DNA from: a bacterium
GTDB lineage: Bacteria; JAMCPX01
Direction of reading: 5' to 3'
NCBI GenBank assembly: GCA_021800575.1
Contig: JAJYYW010000061.1
Location: forward strand, 1 to 7,499
Length of the DNA stretch: 7,499 nt
In this document: in pieces, positions 1 through 6,113 of the stretch
Layout: each line of letters starts with the position of its first letter
Position numbering within the stretch: position 1 is the first letter of the stretch
Made by a program: the position numbers and the translations under genes
The notes under the pieces: generated by a model
What the model was told of the DNA's origin: nothing
The model's database searches: none
The model's input: only the letters and a program-made list of their open reading frames with translations

Positions 1-2
1 TC

Positions 3-863
3 TTCCTCCTGATCAACGATTTCAAAAAGTCCCTCGGGGTCAAGTCCTTGGGCACGCACTTCGTCTTTATCACAACGCCGGACAGCGGCGCGCTCTCCCG
101 GCTGGCGCAGAAGTACGCCATCCCGGTCCTCGCCATCCCCCGGAACCTCGGCGGAAGGTACTCCGTCCTGTCGCCGGTGGGATTGTTCCCCGCCTCGCTC
201 ATGGGCCTGCCCGTGCAGGATTTCATGGAGGGGGGACGGAAGGTACGGGATTCCTTTGTCAAAAATAAGGGTCTGAACATAGGCGAGACAGCGGTCATCT
301 ACTACCTCATGTTCAGGCAGTTGAACAAAAACATCATGGTCTTTATGCCCTACGCCTCACTGCTTACGGATTTTACGGAATGGATTGCACAGCTGTGGGC
401 CGAGAGCCTCGGAAAAAAACACGCGAGGGACGGAACGGAGGTTCACACGGGCAGCACCCCGGTCCGGGCGCTCGGCACCACGGACCAGCACTCCCAGCTC
501 CAGCTCTACAAGGAGGGACCGGCAGACAAGCTGATAACATTCCTCGAGGTGGCACGGACTCACGTCAAGGAAAAGAAGATCGTGCCCGTGCCGCCGATCG
601 ACGTCGAGTTCGGCAATCTGTTCGGCAAAACACTGGACACGCTGCTCCGTGCGGAGATGAATGCGACGAGGATGTCCCTCATCAATTCCGCACGGCCGTC
701 CTTAACGATATCCGTTCCCGAACTGACGCCGAAGACCATGGGGGAGCTGTTTGTCTTCTTCGAGCTGCTGGTCGTGTTCATCGGGTACCTGCTCCAGATT
801 AACCCTTTCGATCAGCCCGGTGTGGAAGAGGGCAAGCGCATCCTCAACCAGTTGCTGCAATAA
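3..863 (+). CDS. pgi: Glucose-6-phosphate isomerase, C-terminal part (5' end outside window)
   Basis: Cytosolic enzyme that interconverts glucose 6-phosphate and fructose 6-phosphate in glycolysis and gluconeogenesis. The reading frame is open from base 3, so the gene is cut by the window edge; 286 codons are visible, about half of a typical protein of this family. The segment GGRYSVLSPVGLFPAS near the visible N-terminus is the sugar-phosphate-binding signature of the family. Residues matching the catalytic set of rabbit PGI (Glu357, His388, Lys518) can be placed: Glu in AESLGK (codon 402-404), His in TDQHSQ (489-491) and Lys in FDQPGVEEGK (834-836). The end INPFDQPGVEEGK is also typical. The TTG at 48 is inside the gene and not a start. 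No damage is seen. It lies 27 bases upstream of the BtrH-like gene on the same strand, so the two may be cotranscribed. Identification is very secure. Confidence 0.96.
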   Translation, partial: FLLINDFKKSLGVKSLGTHFVFITTPDSGALSRLAQKYAIPVLAIPRNLGGRYSVLSPVGLFPASLMGLPVQDFMEGGRKVRDSFVKNKGLNIGETAVIYYLMFRQLNKNIMVFMPYASLLTDFTEWIAQLWAESLGKKHARDGTEVHTGSTPVRALGTTDQHSQLQLYKEGPADKLITFLEVARTHVKEKKIVPVPPIDVEFGNLFGKTLDTLLRAEMNATRMSLINSARPSLTISVPELTPKTMGELFVFFELLVVFIGYLLQINPFDQPGVEEGKRILNQLLQ

Positions 864-890
864 CCCGTGTAACCCTGTGCGGAACCGAGC

Positions 891-1850
891 ATGACTGATA
901 AAATCATAGAACACTGGACTCATAAGCCGGGCAGACACTGTGCTTCGACAGCACTTAGTGACCTGATGCACTTCTACGGGTACGAGCTGTCCGAGGCAGC
1001 GTGCTTCGGGACCGGCGAGGGGCTTGCCTTCTGGTACATGGAGGGATTGAAACCGTCGCGGATGATGCACTACCGCTCCGCGGACATCGAGAAGAAATTC
1101 TTCGAAAACATCGGGGTTGAGTTTACCTGGCATGAGACGGACCGGGAAGAAGACATCAAGCAAACCCTGATTACGAGCATCGATACCAACACACCTGTCC
1201 TGCTGAGGACCGATATTTTTTATCTCGACTACTATAAGAGCAAAACCCACTTCCCCGGTCATGCCGTCGTTCTCTGGGGATACAATCTTGAACAAAACAT
1301 AGCCTTCATATCAGACACGGAGCGCAAGGGTCTTACCCGGTGCGGCTTCGGCTCGCTGATCGAGGGCATCATTCACGGGAATTTCCCGGAAGGCGAGCAC
1401 GCGCATTTCGCTCCGGTACCGCGGCCCGATATCAGCCTGCATACAAAGAAGCTGTTCGCAACGTCAGCCGGGTCCAACGCCAGGAGCATGCTTGCGCCGG
1501 GCGGCTTCGAAGGATACGGTATCAAAGGCATGCAGCTCGCATCGAAAAAGGTCCTCGCATGGAAAGACCTTCCGGACTGGGCGTGGCTCGCCCGTTTCGC
1601 GTACCAGGTGATCGAAAAGCGGGGGACCGGGGGCGGTGCGTTCAGAAAAATGTACGCGGATTTTCTTGAAGGATTTGCGGGCAAAAAAGCCGTCACCGCC
1701 ATCCGGCAGATCGCATCCCGCTGGACCGACATCGCGCTCGTTTTTAAGGACATCAGCGAGGCCGAAACCGCTGATTTCACCATGGTCTCGGACATGCTCT
1801 GGATCCAGGCACTCAAGGAAGAGGAGTTCTACAAGAGCATCCAGGGTTGA
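891..1850 (+). CDS. BtrH N-terminal / DUF4872-domain protein, function unknown
   Basis: A 319-residue soluble protein with no signal peptide or membrane helix. Residues about 10-150 resemble the BtrH N-terminal domain. They include HCASTALSDL with Cys17, FGTGEGLAFWY (39-49), and FPGHAVVLWGYN with His124 followed by FISDTE with Asp142. Cys17-His124-Asp142 fits a papain- or C39-like catalytic triad; this assignment is inferred from motif order. Residues about 205-290 resemble DUF4872, with RGTGGGAFRKMYADFL (244-259) as the strongest signature. In butirosin biosynthesis BtrH moves a gamma-glutamyl-aminobutyryl chain from an acyl carrier protein to ribostamycin, so acyl or aminoacyl transfer, or peptidase-like cleavage, is conceivable here. 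No carrier protein or biosynthetic gene is visible nearby, so the substrate is unknown. The start is the ATG at 891. Its ribosome binding site is weak (CGGAA about 6 bases upstream), consistent with cotranscription from pgi. It converges on the hmc-type operon. Confidence 0.8.
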   Translation: MTDKIIEHWTHKPGRHCASTALSDLMHFYGYELSEAACFGTGEGLAFWYMEGLKPSRMMHYRSADIEKKFFENIGVEFTWHETDREEDIKQTLITSIDTNTPVLLRTDIFYLDYYKSKTHFPGHAVVLWGYNLEQNIAFISDTERKGLTRCGFGSLIEGIIHGNFPEGEHAHFAPVPRPDISLHTKKLFATSAGSNARSMLAPGGFEGYGIKGMQLASKKVLAWKDLPDWAWLARFAYQVIEKRGTGGGAFRKMYADFLEGFAGKKAVTAIRQIASRWTDIALVFKDISEAETADFTMVSDMLWIQALKEEEFYKSIQG

Positions 1851-1873
1851 TCCGGCCCGCCGCTCCTGCCTCC

Positions 1874-3121
1874 TCAGAAATTGACGGCCTTTTTGGCAAG
1901 TGCCTCCGGTTCCTGCTGTGCCTCGGATTCCGCCGGTTCATGCAGGACTGCCATACGATTGACGATGAACCGGTACGACAGGATGAGCAGAGTAATAACG
2001 CCGAGGGTAAGCATGACCTCGCTCCACCGCGGATAATATTTTTGCGAAGCCGGCAGAAACCAGTTAAAGGCGACAATGGAAACGTCGAGCCTGTTCAGGA
2101 TGACGCCAAGCACGGTGATCAACCCTGCAAACCGCACCAGTGTCACCCGCTGGTTCCGTACCCCGTATAAAAAGAGCATTGCAGGAAACAGCACAAAACC
2201 GAGGACCTCGACAAGGTACAGGTATCCGTACCCGGAATTCAGATATACCCAGTCTTCGGAACGTACCAGATCGAATACCTTCAGGATGAAGTACAGGAAC
2301 AGGGCAGAGGCAGCCGCCTTGCCCAGGCCTATGGTCAGCCGGTCGAATGCTTCATGATCGAAGCCTTTCACCCGGTCCGCAAAGAACCGGTGGGACAACG
2401 CACTTTCCACGATAACCATGGAAATACCGGCGAACACGGCGGACAGCAGGAAGAATATCGGCAGCAGGGGCGAGTACCACAGTGGGTAGAGCTTGGTCCG
2501 TGCCGCAAGATACAGGGCACCAAGCGCTGACTGGTGTCCGGCTGCTATGATCACACCGAAGACCGTGGCCCAGATGGTCAGTTTGCTGAAAAAGTCTTTC
2601 CACTTTTTCAGGTTGAGCCATTCAAAGACCACCGGGCTGAACTCGACGACCGATATATTGATGTACAGGAAAAAATGCCATCCGATTAAAAACAGGATCG
2701 AGGTGAATCCCCATGACCACACCAGCAGGTACGGAATACGGTAATACCTGCCGAGATCGAACATCAGGGCGAACACCGCAAAAATATATCCGAGCAGGCT
2801 CGAGAGGATGGCAGGACGCACAAACGGCCGGTATTTTTCCATGCCGAACAGGTGGACCGCCGTTCCGAGGGTGAGGCCCGGTGCCGCAAGGGCGATACCG
2901 ACAAGGATGTCAAAGCCTATCCATAACCCCCAGGGATAATTGTCTGAAAGATTGGTGGCCGGACCCAGTCCATACATGATTCTGTAGACCATCACCGGGA
3001 TCGAAATACAGAGGATGATCGCTGCAACGAGGTTCGGCAGGGTGAGGTTGCTCTTCACATACTGCGCGGGCGTCATGCCAAGGAGTATCTTATCCCGAAA
3101 CCATGAATTTGTCGTGTTCAT
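1874..3121 (-). CDS. hmcC: HmcC-like NrfD-family integral membrane subunit
   Basis: A 415-residue polytopic inner-membrane protein of the NrfD/HybB/DsrP/HmcC family, which takes part in quinone-linked electron transfer next to a ferredoxin-like subunit. About ten hydrophobic helices are visible, at roughly residues 31-52, 64-92, 103-123, 134-160, 181-206, 217-241, 262-286, 298-320, 327-350 and 366-386. Family-like motifs are PWGLWIGFD (63-71), GHQSALGAL (195-203) and NRLDVSIVAFN (343-353). No Cys cluster or CxxCH is present, so it should bind no Fe-S cluster or c-type heme. The C-terminal tail is polar and Glu/Ala-rich. The start is placed at the ATG at 3121, behind AAGGAAGG with a 7-base spacer. 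The frame stays open further upstream, but that extension overlaps the hmcB-like gene and has no membrane character. It is the last gene of the operon. Its stop lies 23 bases from the stop of the convergent BtrH-like gene. HmcC is the best match by context; other NrfD homologues are possible. Confidence 0.88.
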   Translation of the reverse strand: MNTTNSWFRDKILLGMTPAQYVKSNLTLPNLVAAIILCISIPVMVYRIMYGLGPATNLSDNYPWGLWIGFDILVGIALAAPGLTLGTAVHLFGMEKYRPFVRPAILSSLLGYIFAVFALMFDLGRYYRIPYLLVWSWGFTSILFLIGWHFFLYINISVVEFSPVVFEWLNLKKWKDFFSKLTIWATVFGVIIAAGHQSALGALYLAARTKLYPLWYSPLLPIFFLLSAVFAGISMVIVESALSHRFFADRVKGFDHEAFDRLTIGLGKAAASALFLYFILKVFDLVRSEDWVYLNSGYGYLYLVEVLGFVLFPAMLFLYGVRNQRVTLVRFAGLITVLGVILNRLDVSIVAFNWFLPASQKYYPRWSEVMLTLGVITLLILSYRFIVNRMAVLHEPAESEAQQEPEALAKKAVNF

Positions 3122-3128
3122 ACACAAT

Positions 3129-3136
3129 CCTTCCTT
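3129..3136 (-). promoter_or_regulatory. Ribosome binding site fixing the hmcC start
   Basis: AAGGAAGG on the minus strand lies 7 bases before the ATG at 3121, inside the 20-base gap after the hmcB stop. It decides for the 415-residue start (MNTTNSWF) and against the in-frame codon 126 bases upstream, which would lie inside hmcB. Confidence 0.8.
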
Positions 3137-3141
3137 TTGCT

Positions 3142-4161
3142 CTATGATTTTTTCCCGCTGTCCTTCGGCGTCCCGTCGGGGTAATGCTCTTTCCGGTGGT
3201 CGCGGAGTTTTGTCACTGCATAGTAGGCACCAAAAACAAGGGGCCATGCGCTGACCATTTCGAAGAGCTTGACGCCGAACAGGTATGCCTTTGTCACGTC
3301 AGGGACAGGGGTCGTTCCCACGTTGGTCTGAAAACCTATCTGGTTGAATGCAACCGGTGACAGGTACAGCCAGCTGGTCCCGCCGACCTCATGCTCGCCG
3401 TACACGTGGTTCACGTACCTGCCCGGGTTGTTGTCGATCCTCTTGTGCGCGGTCTTGATGAGTTCACTCCTGCTGCCGAAGGTCAATGCCCCGGCCGGAC
3501 AGTTTTCAACACACGCCGGCATCCGTCCTTCTACAACCCGGTCGTAACACATGGTGCACTTGGTGACCTGCGGCTGGAAAGCAGAGAAATACTCGTACGC
3601 CGGAATGCCGAAGGGACAGGACACCATGCAGTACCGGCAGCCGATGCAGACGTTGGGATTGTAGATGACAGGTCCCTCGGGCGTTTTCCTGAACGCGTCC
3701 ACGAAACATGCATTCAGACATGCCGGATCCACGCAATGCATGCACTGTTTCTTGACGTAGACGGGGTCGCGATCCTTCTCTTCGAAACGGTTGACGACCG
3801 TAAAGTTGCCGGCATGTGTCCTCCGTATGGAGTTAAAAACCGAATTTTTATCATTGACCGATGCCTCGAACTTTTCGACTGGCTGGTTCGGGTTTTTGTT
3901 CCAGTCGTTGCACGCCCATTCGCACCGGCGGCAGCCGATGCAAAACGTCGTATCCACCAGGATCCCGAACGGCTCGCCGCCGAGGTGCACGTTTTTTTTC
4001 TCCTCCCAGATTTTCCAGTCCCGTTCGTTGGCGGTATTGTTCGTAAAATACCGTGAAAAATCTTTCCTGTCTGCCGCGTGGGCAATGCTTGTTCCCCCGA
4101 GAAGGGTCACACCCGCCAGCGCCGCCGTCCGTTTCAGAAACTCTCTCCTGTCAATCGTCAT
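3142..4161 (-). CDS. hmcB: HmcB-like Tat-exported ferredoxin with four 4Fe-4S clusters and a C-terminal anchor
   Basis: A 339-residue electron-transfer subunit expected on the periplasmic face of the membrane, where it would relay electrons between the multiheme cytochrome and the NrfD-type subunit. The N-terminus carries a twin-arginine signal (DRREFLKR, Arg5-Arg6) followed by a hydrophobic stretch ending in IAHAA near residue 30. Sixteen cysteines form four groups: 74/77/80/84, 140/143/148/152, 172/175/178/182 and 202/205/217/221. This is the usual layout of the DsrO/HmcB/NrfC family. A hydrophobic segment at about 293-317 is a likely C-terminal membrane helix, as in HmcB and unlike soluble NrfC; the last 20 residues are charged. 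The start ATG at 4161 has GGGAGG 6 bases upstream. It lies between the HmcD-like peptide (27-base gap) and hmcC (20-base gap). All cluster cysteines are present and no damage is seen. The family is certain and the HmcB assignment rests on operon context. Confidence 0.92.
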   Translation of the reverse strand: MTIDRREFLKRTAALAGVTLLGGTSIAHAADRKDFSRYFTNNTANERDWKIWEEKKNVHLGGEPFGILVDTTFCIGCRRCEWACNDWNKNPNQPVEKFEASVNDKNSVFNSIRRTHAGNFTVVNRFEEKDRDPVYVKKQCMHCVDPACLNACFVDAFRKTPEGPVIYNPNVCIGCRYCMVSCPFGIPAYEYFSAFQPQVTKCTMCYDRVVEGRMPACVENCPAGALTFGSRSELIKTAHKRIDNNPGRYVNHVYGEHEVGGTSWLYLSPVAFNQIGFQTNVGTTPVPDVTKAYLFGVKLFEMVSAWPLVFGAYYAVTKLRDHRKEHYPDGTPKDSGKKS

Positions 4162-4188
4162 ATCGAACCTCCCGTGACATCCGCTTTT

Positions 4189-4308
4189 TCAATACTTTCT
4201 TCGCGGGGTATTGACGAAATAGTAGAAAAGGATGAACACAAACAGAGTGAATATGGCTATCAGGTATTCATACCCCAGCGGTGTCAGCAACTGTTTTACA
4301 ATATACAT
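4189..4308 (-). CDS. hmcD: HmcD-like small membrane peptide (39 residues)
   Basis: A short gene between the 16-heme cytochrome and the ferredoxin subunit. It encodes 39 residues: a short N-terminal part (MYIVKQLLTPLGYEYL), one hydrophobic helix at about residues 16-33 (LIAIFTLFVFILFYYFVN), and a basic end, TPRRKY. The basic C-terminus predicts that this end is cytoplasmic. Evidence that it is real: AAGGAG lies 6 bases before the ATG, it fits exactly in the space between its neighbours (18 bases after the hmcA stop, 27 before the hmcB start), and without it there would be an unexplained 165-base hole in a tight operon. Known Hmc operons contain a comparably small single-helix subunit, HmcD, of just under 50 residues. 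The match is by size, topology and position rather than a sequence motif. It probably stabilises or docks the membrane part of the complex; no cofactor ligand is evident. Automated gene callers may miss it. Confidence 0.75.
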   Translation of the reverse strand: MYIVKQLLTPLGYEYLIAIFTLFVFILFYYFVNTPRRKY

Positions 4309-4326
4309 GGTCTTCTCCTTGTTTTT

Positions 4327-6099
4327 TTACTTCGTATCCGGCTCGTTGTTTCCTGCTGCCGCCTGCGGCTGGCCTTTTTTTGCAAACGCATGACACTCCG
4401 TACACGCCTTCGGTTTCTTCAGATCCATGTGCCGGTGGCACTGGATACACATCTCGTGGTACGCGGCGAGGAGGCGCGGCCGGTTCGACCGGAGCGGCTC
4501 AAAATACCTGCTGTGACAATGGGAGCACGATGGCGGCACGTCCCTGTGAATCTGTGCTCCCACAGCACCGTGGTGATGGCACCCCGCGCACAATGTCTGG
4601 ATGTTTCCATGGAAGTACGTCGCCAGCTTGCTGCTGTTCGAAACCTCGGCGAGTTTGACCAGGATCTTTTCGTGCGGGTATTTGACGGGTTTAAATTGGT
4701 TCTCGAGCACCTTGATTTGGAACACATTCTTGACCCTCTCGCGGTTAAGACCTGCGGTTGTCATCGTGGGCGGCATGGCGACCCTGGCCTGACCGCTGTG
4801 GCACCGGGAGCACATCTGCCGTGTCGGTTCCTGCGCAACGATGGAGGCATGGTGGCATCCCGAGCAATCCTTCGCTGTTTCTTCCGTTCTATGACATCCG
4901 ATGCAGCTCTTCTGCGAGAAACTGTCGTGATACGCATCGAAGATGCTGATGCCGTTGCCGTTTGCATTGCCACGGAGGGTGTGGCACCTGTCGCACGAAT
5001 ACAGTGTTTCATGGTGGCATGCACGGCAGCTGTCAACGTGCTGTTCATGGAATTCGTGATCGAACGGTACGGATTTCATCCCGGCGTCCCTGATATCTAT
5101 ACTGCACGTTGCCGGCTGGCCGGCCTTCGGCCGGGGGACACGCGCCAGTTCCCGGGCGGGGATGGCTTTTCGTTCATGGCATTTATAGCACAGGACAGGA
5201 CCTGCCTTGTCGGCCCCCTCGTCCCGGGCTATGAGCAGGTGGCAGTTCAGACACCGGATGTGCGCTGCCTTTTCCATGGGCAGATCCTTGTGCGTGGTGA
5301 GGCTGATGTCTGCGGCGAGCAGCGGGCTGGGTCGGGCACCGGGCTCGTGGCAGTCCTCACACGCCCATGCACGGTCGATCTCCCTGCCCTTGTCATACAC
5401 GATTTCGTACACCAGCTTCTTCTGCTCCTTGTCATACGAATGATGACAGAGCGCGCAATTCTTTTCACCGGCCTTTTTCTCGATTGCTACCTCTTGTGCC
5501 GGATCAAGATTGTCGTGCTCGAACCGGACCACCACCGGCTGTTCCATGCCCTTTGCCCGCACTTCCTCTATCTGTTTCGCCTGTAATTTTTTCAGATGGG
5601 TGTCATGGAGCTTAAAATCGAAGTCAACCGGCGGATACGTGAATTTTGAAAGGTCAACCCCCTTGACGTGGCAGCTGCCGCAGGTAACAGGACCTGCTTT
5701 TTTGTGCTCTTTATATCGTTTCTCGTGACAGCCCATGCACTCCGCGTGGTATGCGTGCATGAGCTCTTTCGGCGTCGTGGTCCGCAGGTCACGGATTCCT
5801 TTCGGAAAGGTAAAACTGATGACGTCCTTATGCTTGCCGTACCGCGGGTGACATGCACTGCAGGTTTTGCCTTCTTTCTCAAGCACCTGTGTGTGTTTGT
5901 CATGGTCAAAAACAACGGCAGGATACTCCAGGGTCCCGAACACCTTTGTATTCGCAATGACGATCTTGTCATCGTACGGTGTTTTTACGATCGTTTGTGT
6001 GTGCTCCGGCACTGCCGGTGGGGGAACAACGCCATACACCCATGATCCCGGCATGGTAAGGATACCGAGCATCGTCAGATTAATGAGTCTCTTCTTCAT
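4327..6099 (-). CDS. hmcA: HmcA-like 16-heme periplasmic cytochrome c
   Basis: A 590-residue exported multiheme cytochrome, the likely periplasmic electron-entry or exit subunit of the complex. The N-terminus is a Sec signal peptide: Lys2-Lys3-Arg4, a hydrophobic core to about residue 18, and probable cleavage near residue 23. I count exactly 16 CxxCH heme-binding motifs, with first Cys at 80, 121, 140, 215, 247, 283, 304, 358, 369, 399, 412, 430, 504, 525, 551 and 566. Class III cytochrome c features recur as an aromatic-x-His-x-x-His pattern ahead of a heme pair, for example VVFDHDKH (62-69) and VPFDHEFH (344-351). Sixteen hemes match HmcA of Desulfovibrio, which is somewhat shorter (about 545 residues). 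Cys332 is the only cysteine in the mature protein outside a heme motif. The last 15 residues are low-complexity and polar. GTG (6102) and ATG (6099) are adjacent possible starts; the ATG has the better spacing from GGAGGT. The gene lies 14 bases after hmcF. Confidence 0.94.
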   Translation of the reverse strand: MKKRLINLTMLGILTMPGSWVYGVVPPPAVPEHTQTIVKTPYDDKIVIANTKVFGTLEYPAVVFDHDKHTQVLEKEGKTCSACHPRYGKHKDVISFTFPKGIRDLRTTTPKELMHAYHAECMGCHEKRYKEHKKAGPVTCGSCHVKGVDLSKFTYPPVDFDFKLHDTHLKKLQAKQIEEVRAKGMEQPVVVRFEHDNLDPAQEVAIEKKAGEKNCALCHHSYDKEQKKLVYEIVYDKGREIDRAWACEDCHEPGARPSPLLAADISLTTHKDLPMEKAAHIRCLNCHLLIARDEGADKAGPVLCYKCHERKAIPARELARVPRPKAGQPATCSIDIRDAGMKSVPFDHEFHEQHVDSCRACHHETLYSCDRCHTLRGNANGNGISIFDAYHDSFSQKSCIGCHRTEETAKDCSGCHHASIVAQEPTRQMCSRCHSGQARVAMPPTMTTAGLNRERVKNVFQIKVLENQFKPVKYPHEKILVKLAEVSNSSKLATYFHGNIQTLCAGCHHHGAVGAQIHRDVPPSCSHCHSRYFEPLRSNRPRLLAAYHEMCIQCHRHMDLKKPKACTECHAFAKKGQPQAAAGNNEPDTK

Positions 6100-6105
6100 C
6101 ACGTT

Positions 6106-6111
6106 ACCTCC
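6106..6111 (-). promoter_or_regulatory. Ribosome binding site of hmcA, favouring the ATG over the GTG start
   Basis: GGAGGT on the minus strand sits in the 14-base gap after the hmcF stop. It lies 3 bases before GTG (6102) and 6 bases before ATG (6099). The longer spacer is the usual one, so ATG is taken as the start. The choice changes only one residue. Confidence 0.7.
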
Positions 6112-6113
6112 GC

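Noticed and set aside
702..1295. A 197-codon open frame on the - strand opposite pgi and the BtrH-like gene
   Set aside because: It spans two well-supported genes of opposite strand and has no recognisable domain.
1881..1900. GCC-AAAAA-GGC mini-hairpin at the end of hmcC as a terminator
   Set aside because: The stem is only about three base pairs, lies inside the hmcC coding sequence, and is not followed by a T-run.
3122..3247. In-frame upstream extension of hmcC by 42 residues
   Set aside because: It overlaps the hmcB coding region, has no membrane or signal character, and the internal ATG at 3121 has a strong ribosome binding site.
5120..5134. Perfect 6-base hairpin CCGGCC-TTC-GGCCGG
   Set aside because: It is inside hmcA, where it encodes the Pro/Lys/Ala linker between hemes 7 and 8, and has no T-run after it. 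Most likely a by-product of GC-rich codons.
4078..5586. A 502-codon open frame on the + strand opposite hmcA and hmcB
   Set aside because: It is the antisense shadow of the 16-heme cytochrome and the start of the ferredoxin gene. Its Cys and His runs are complements of the real genes' codons, and it shows no family motif.
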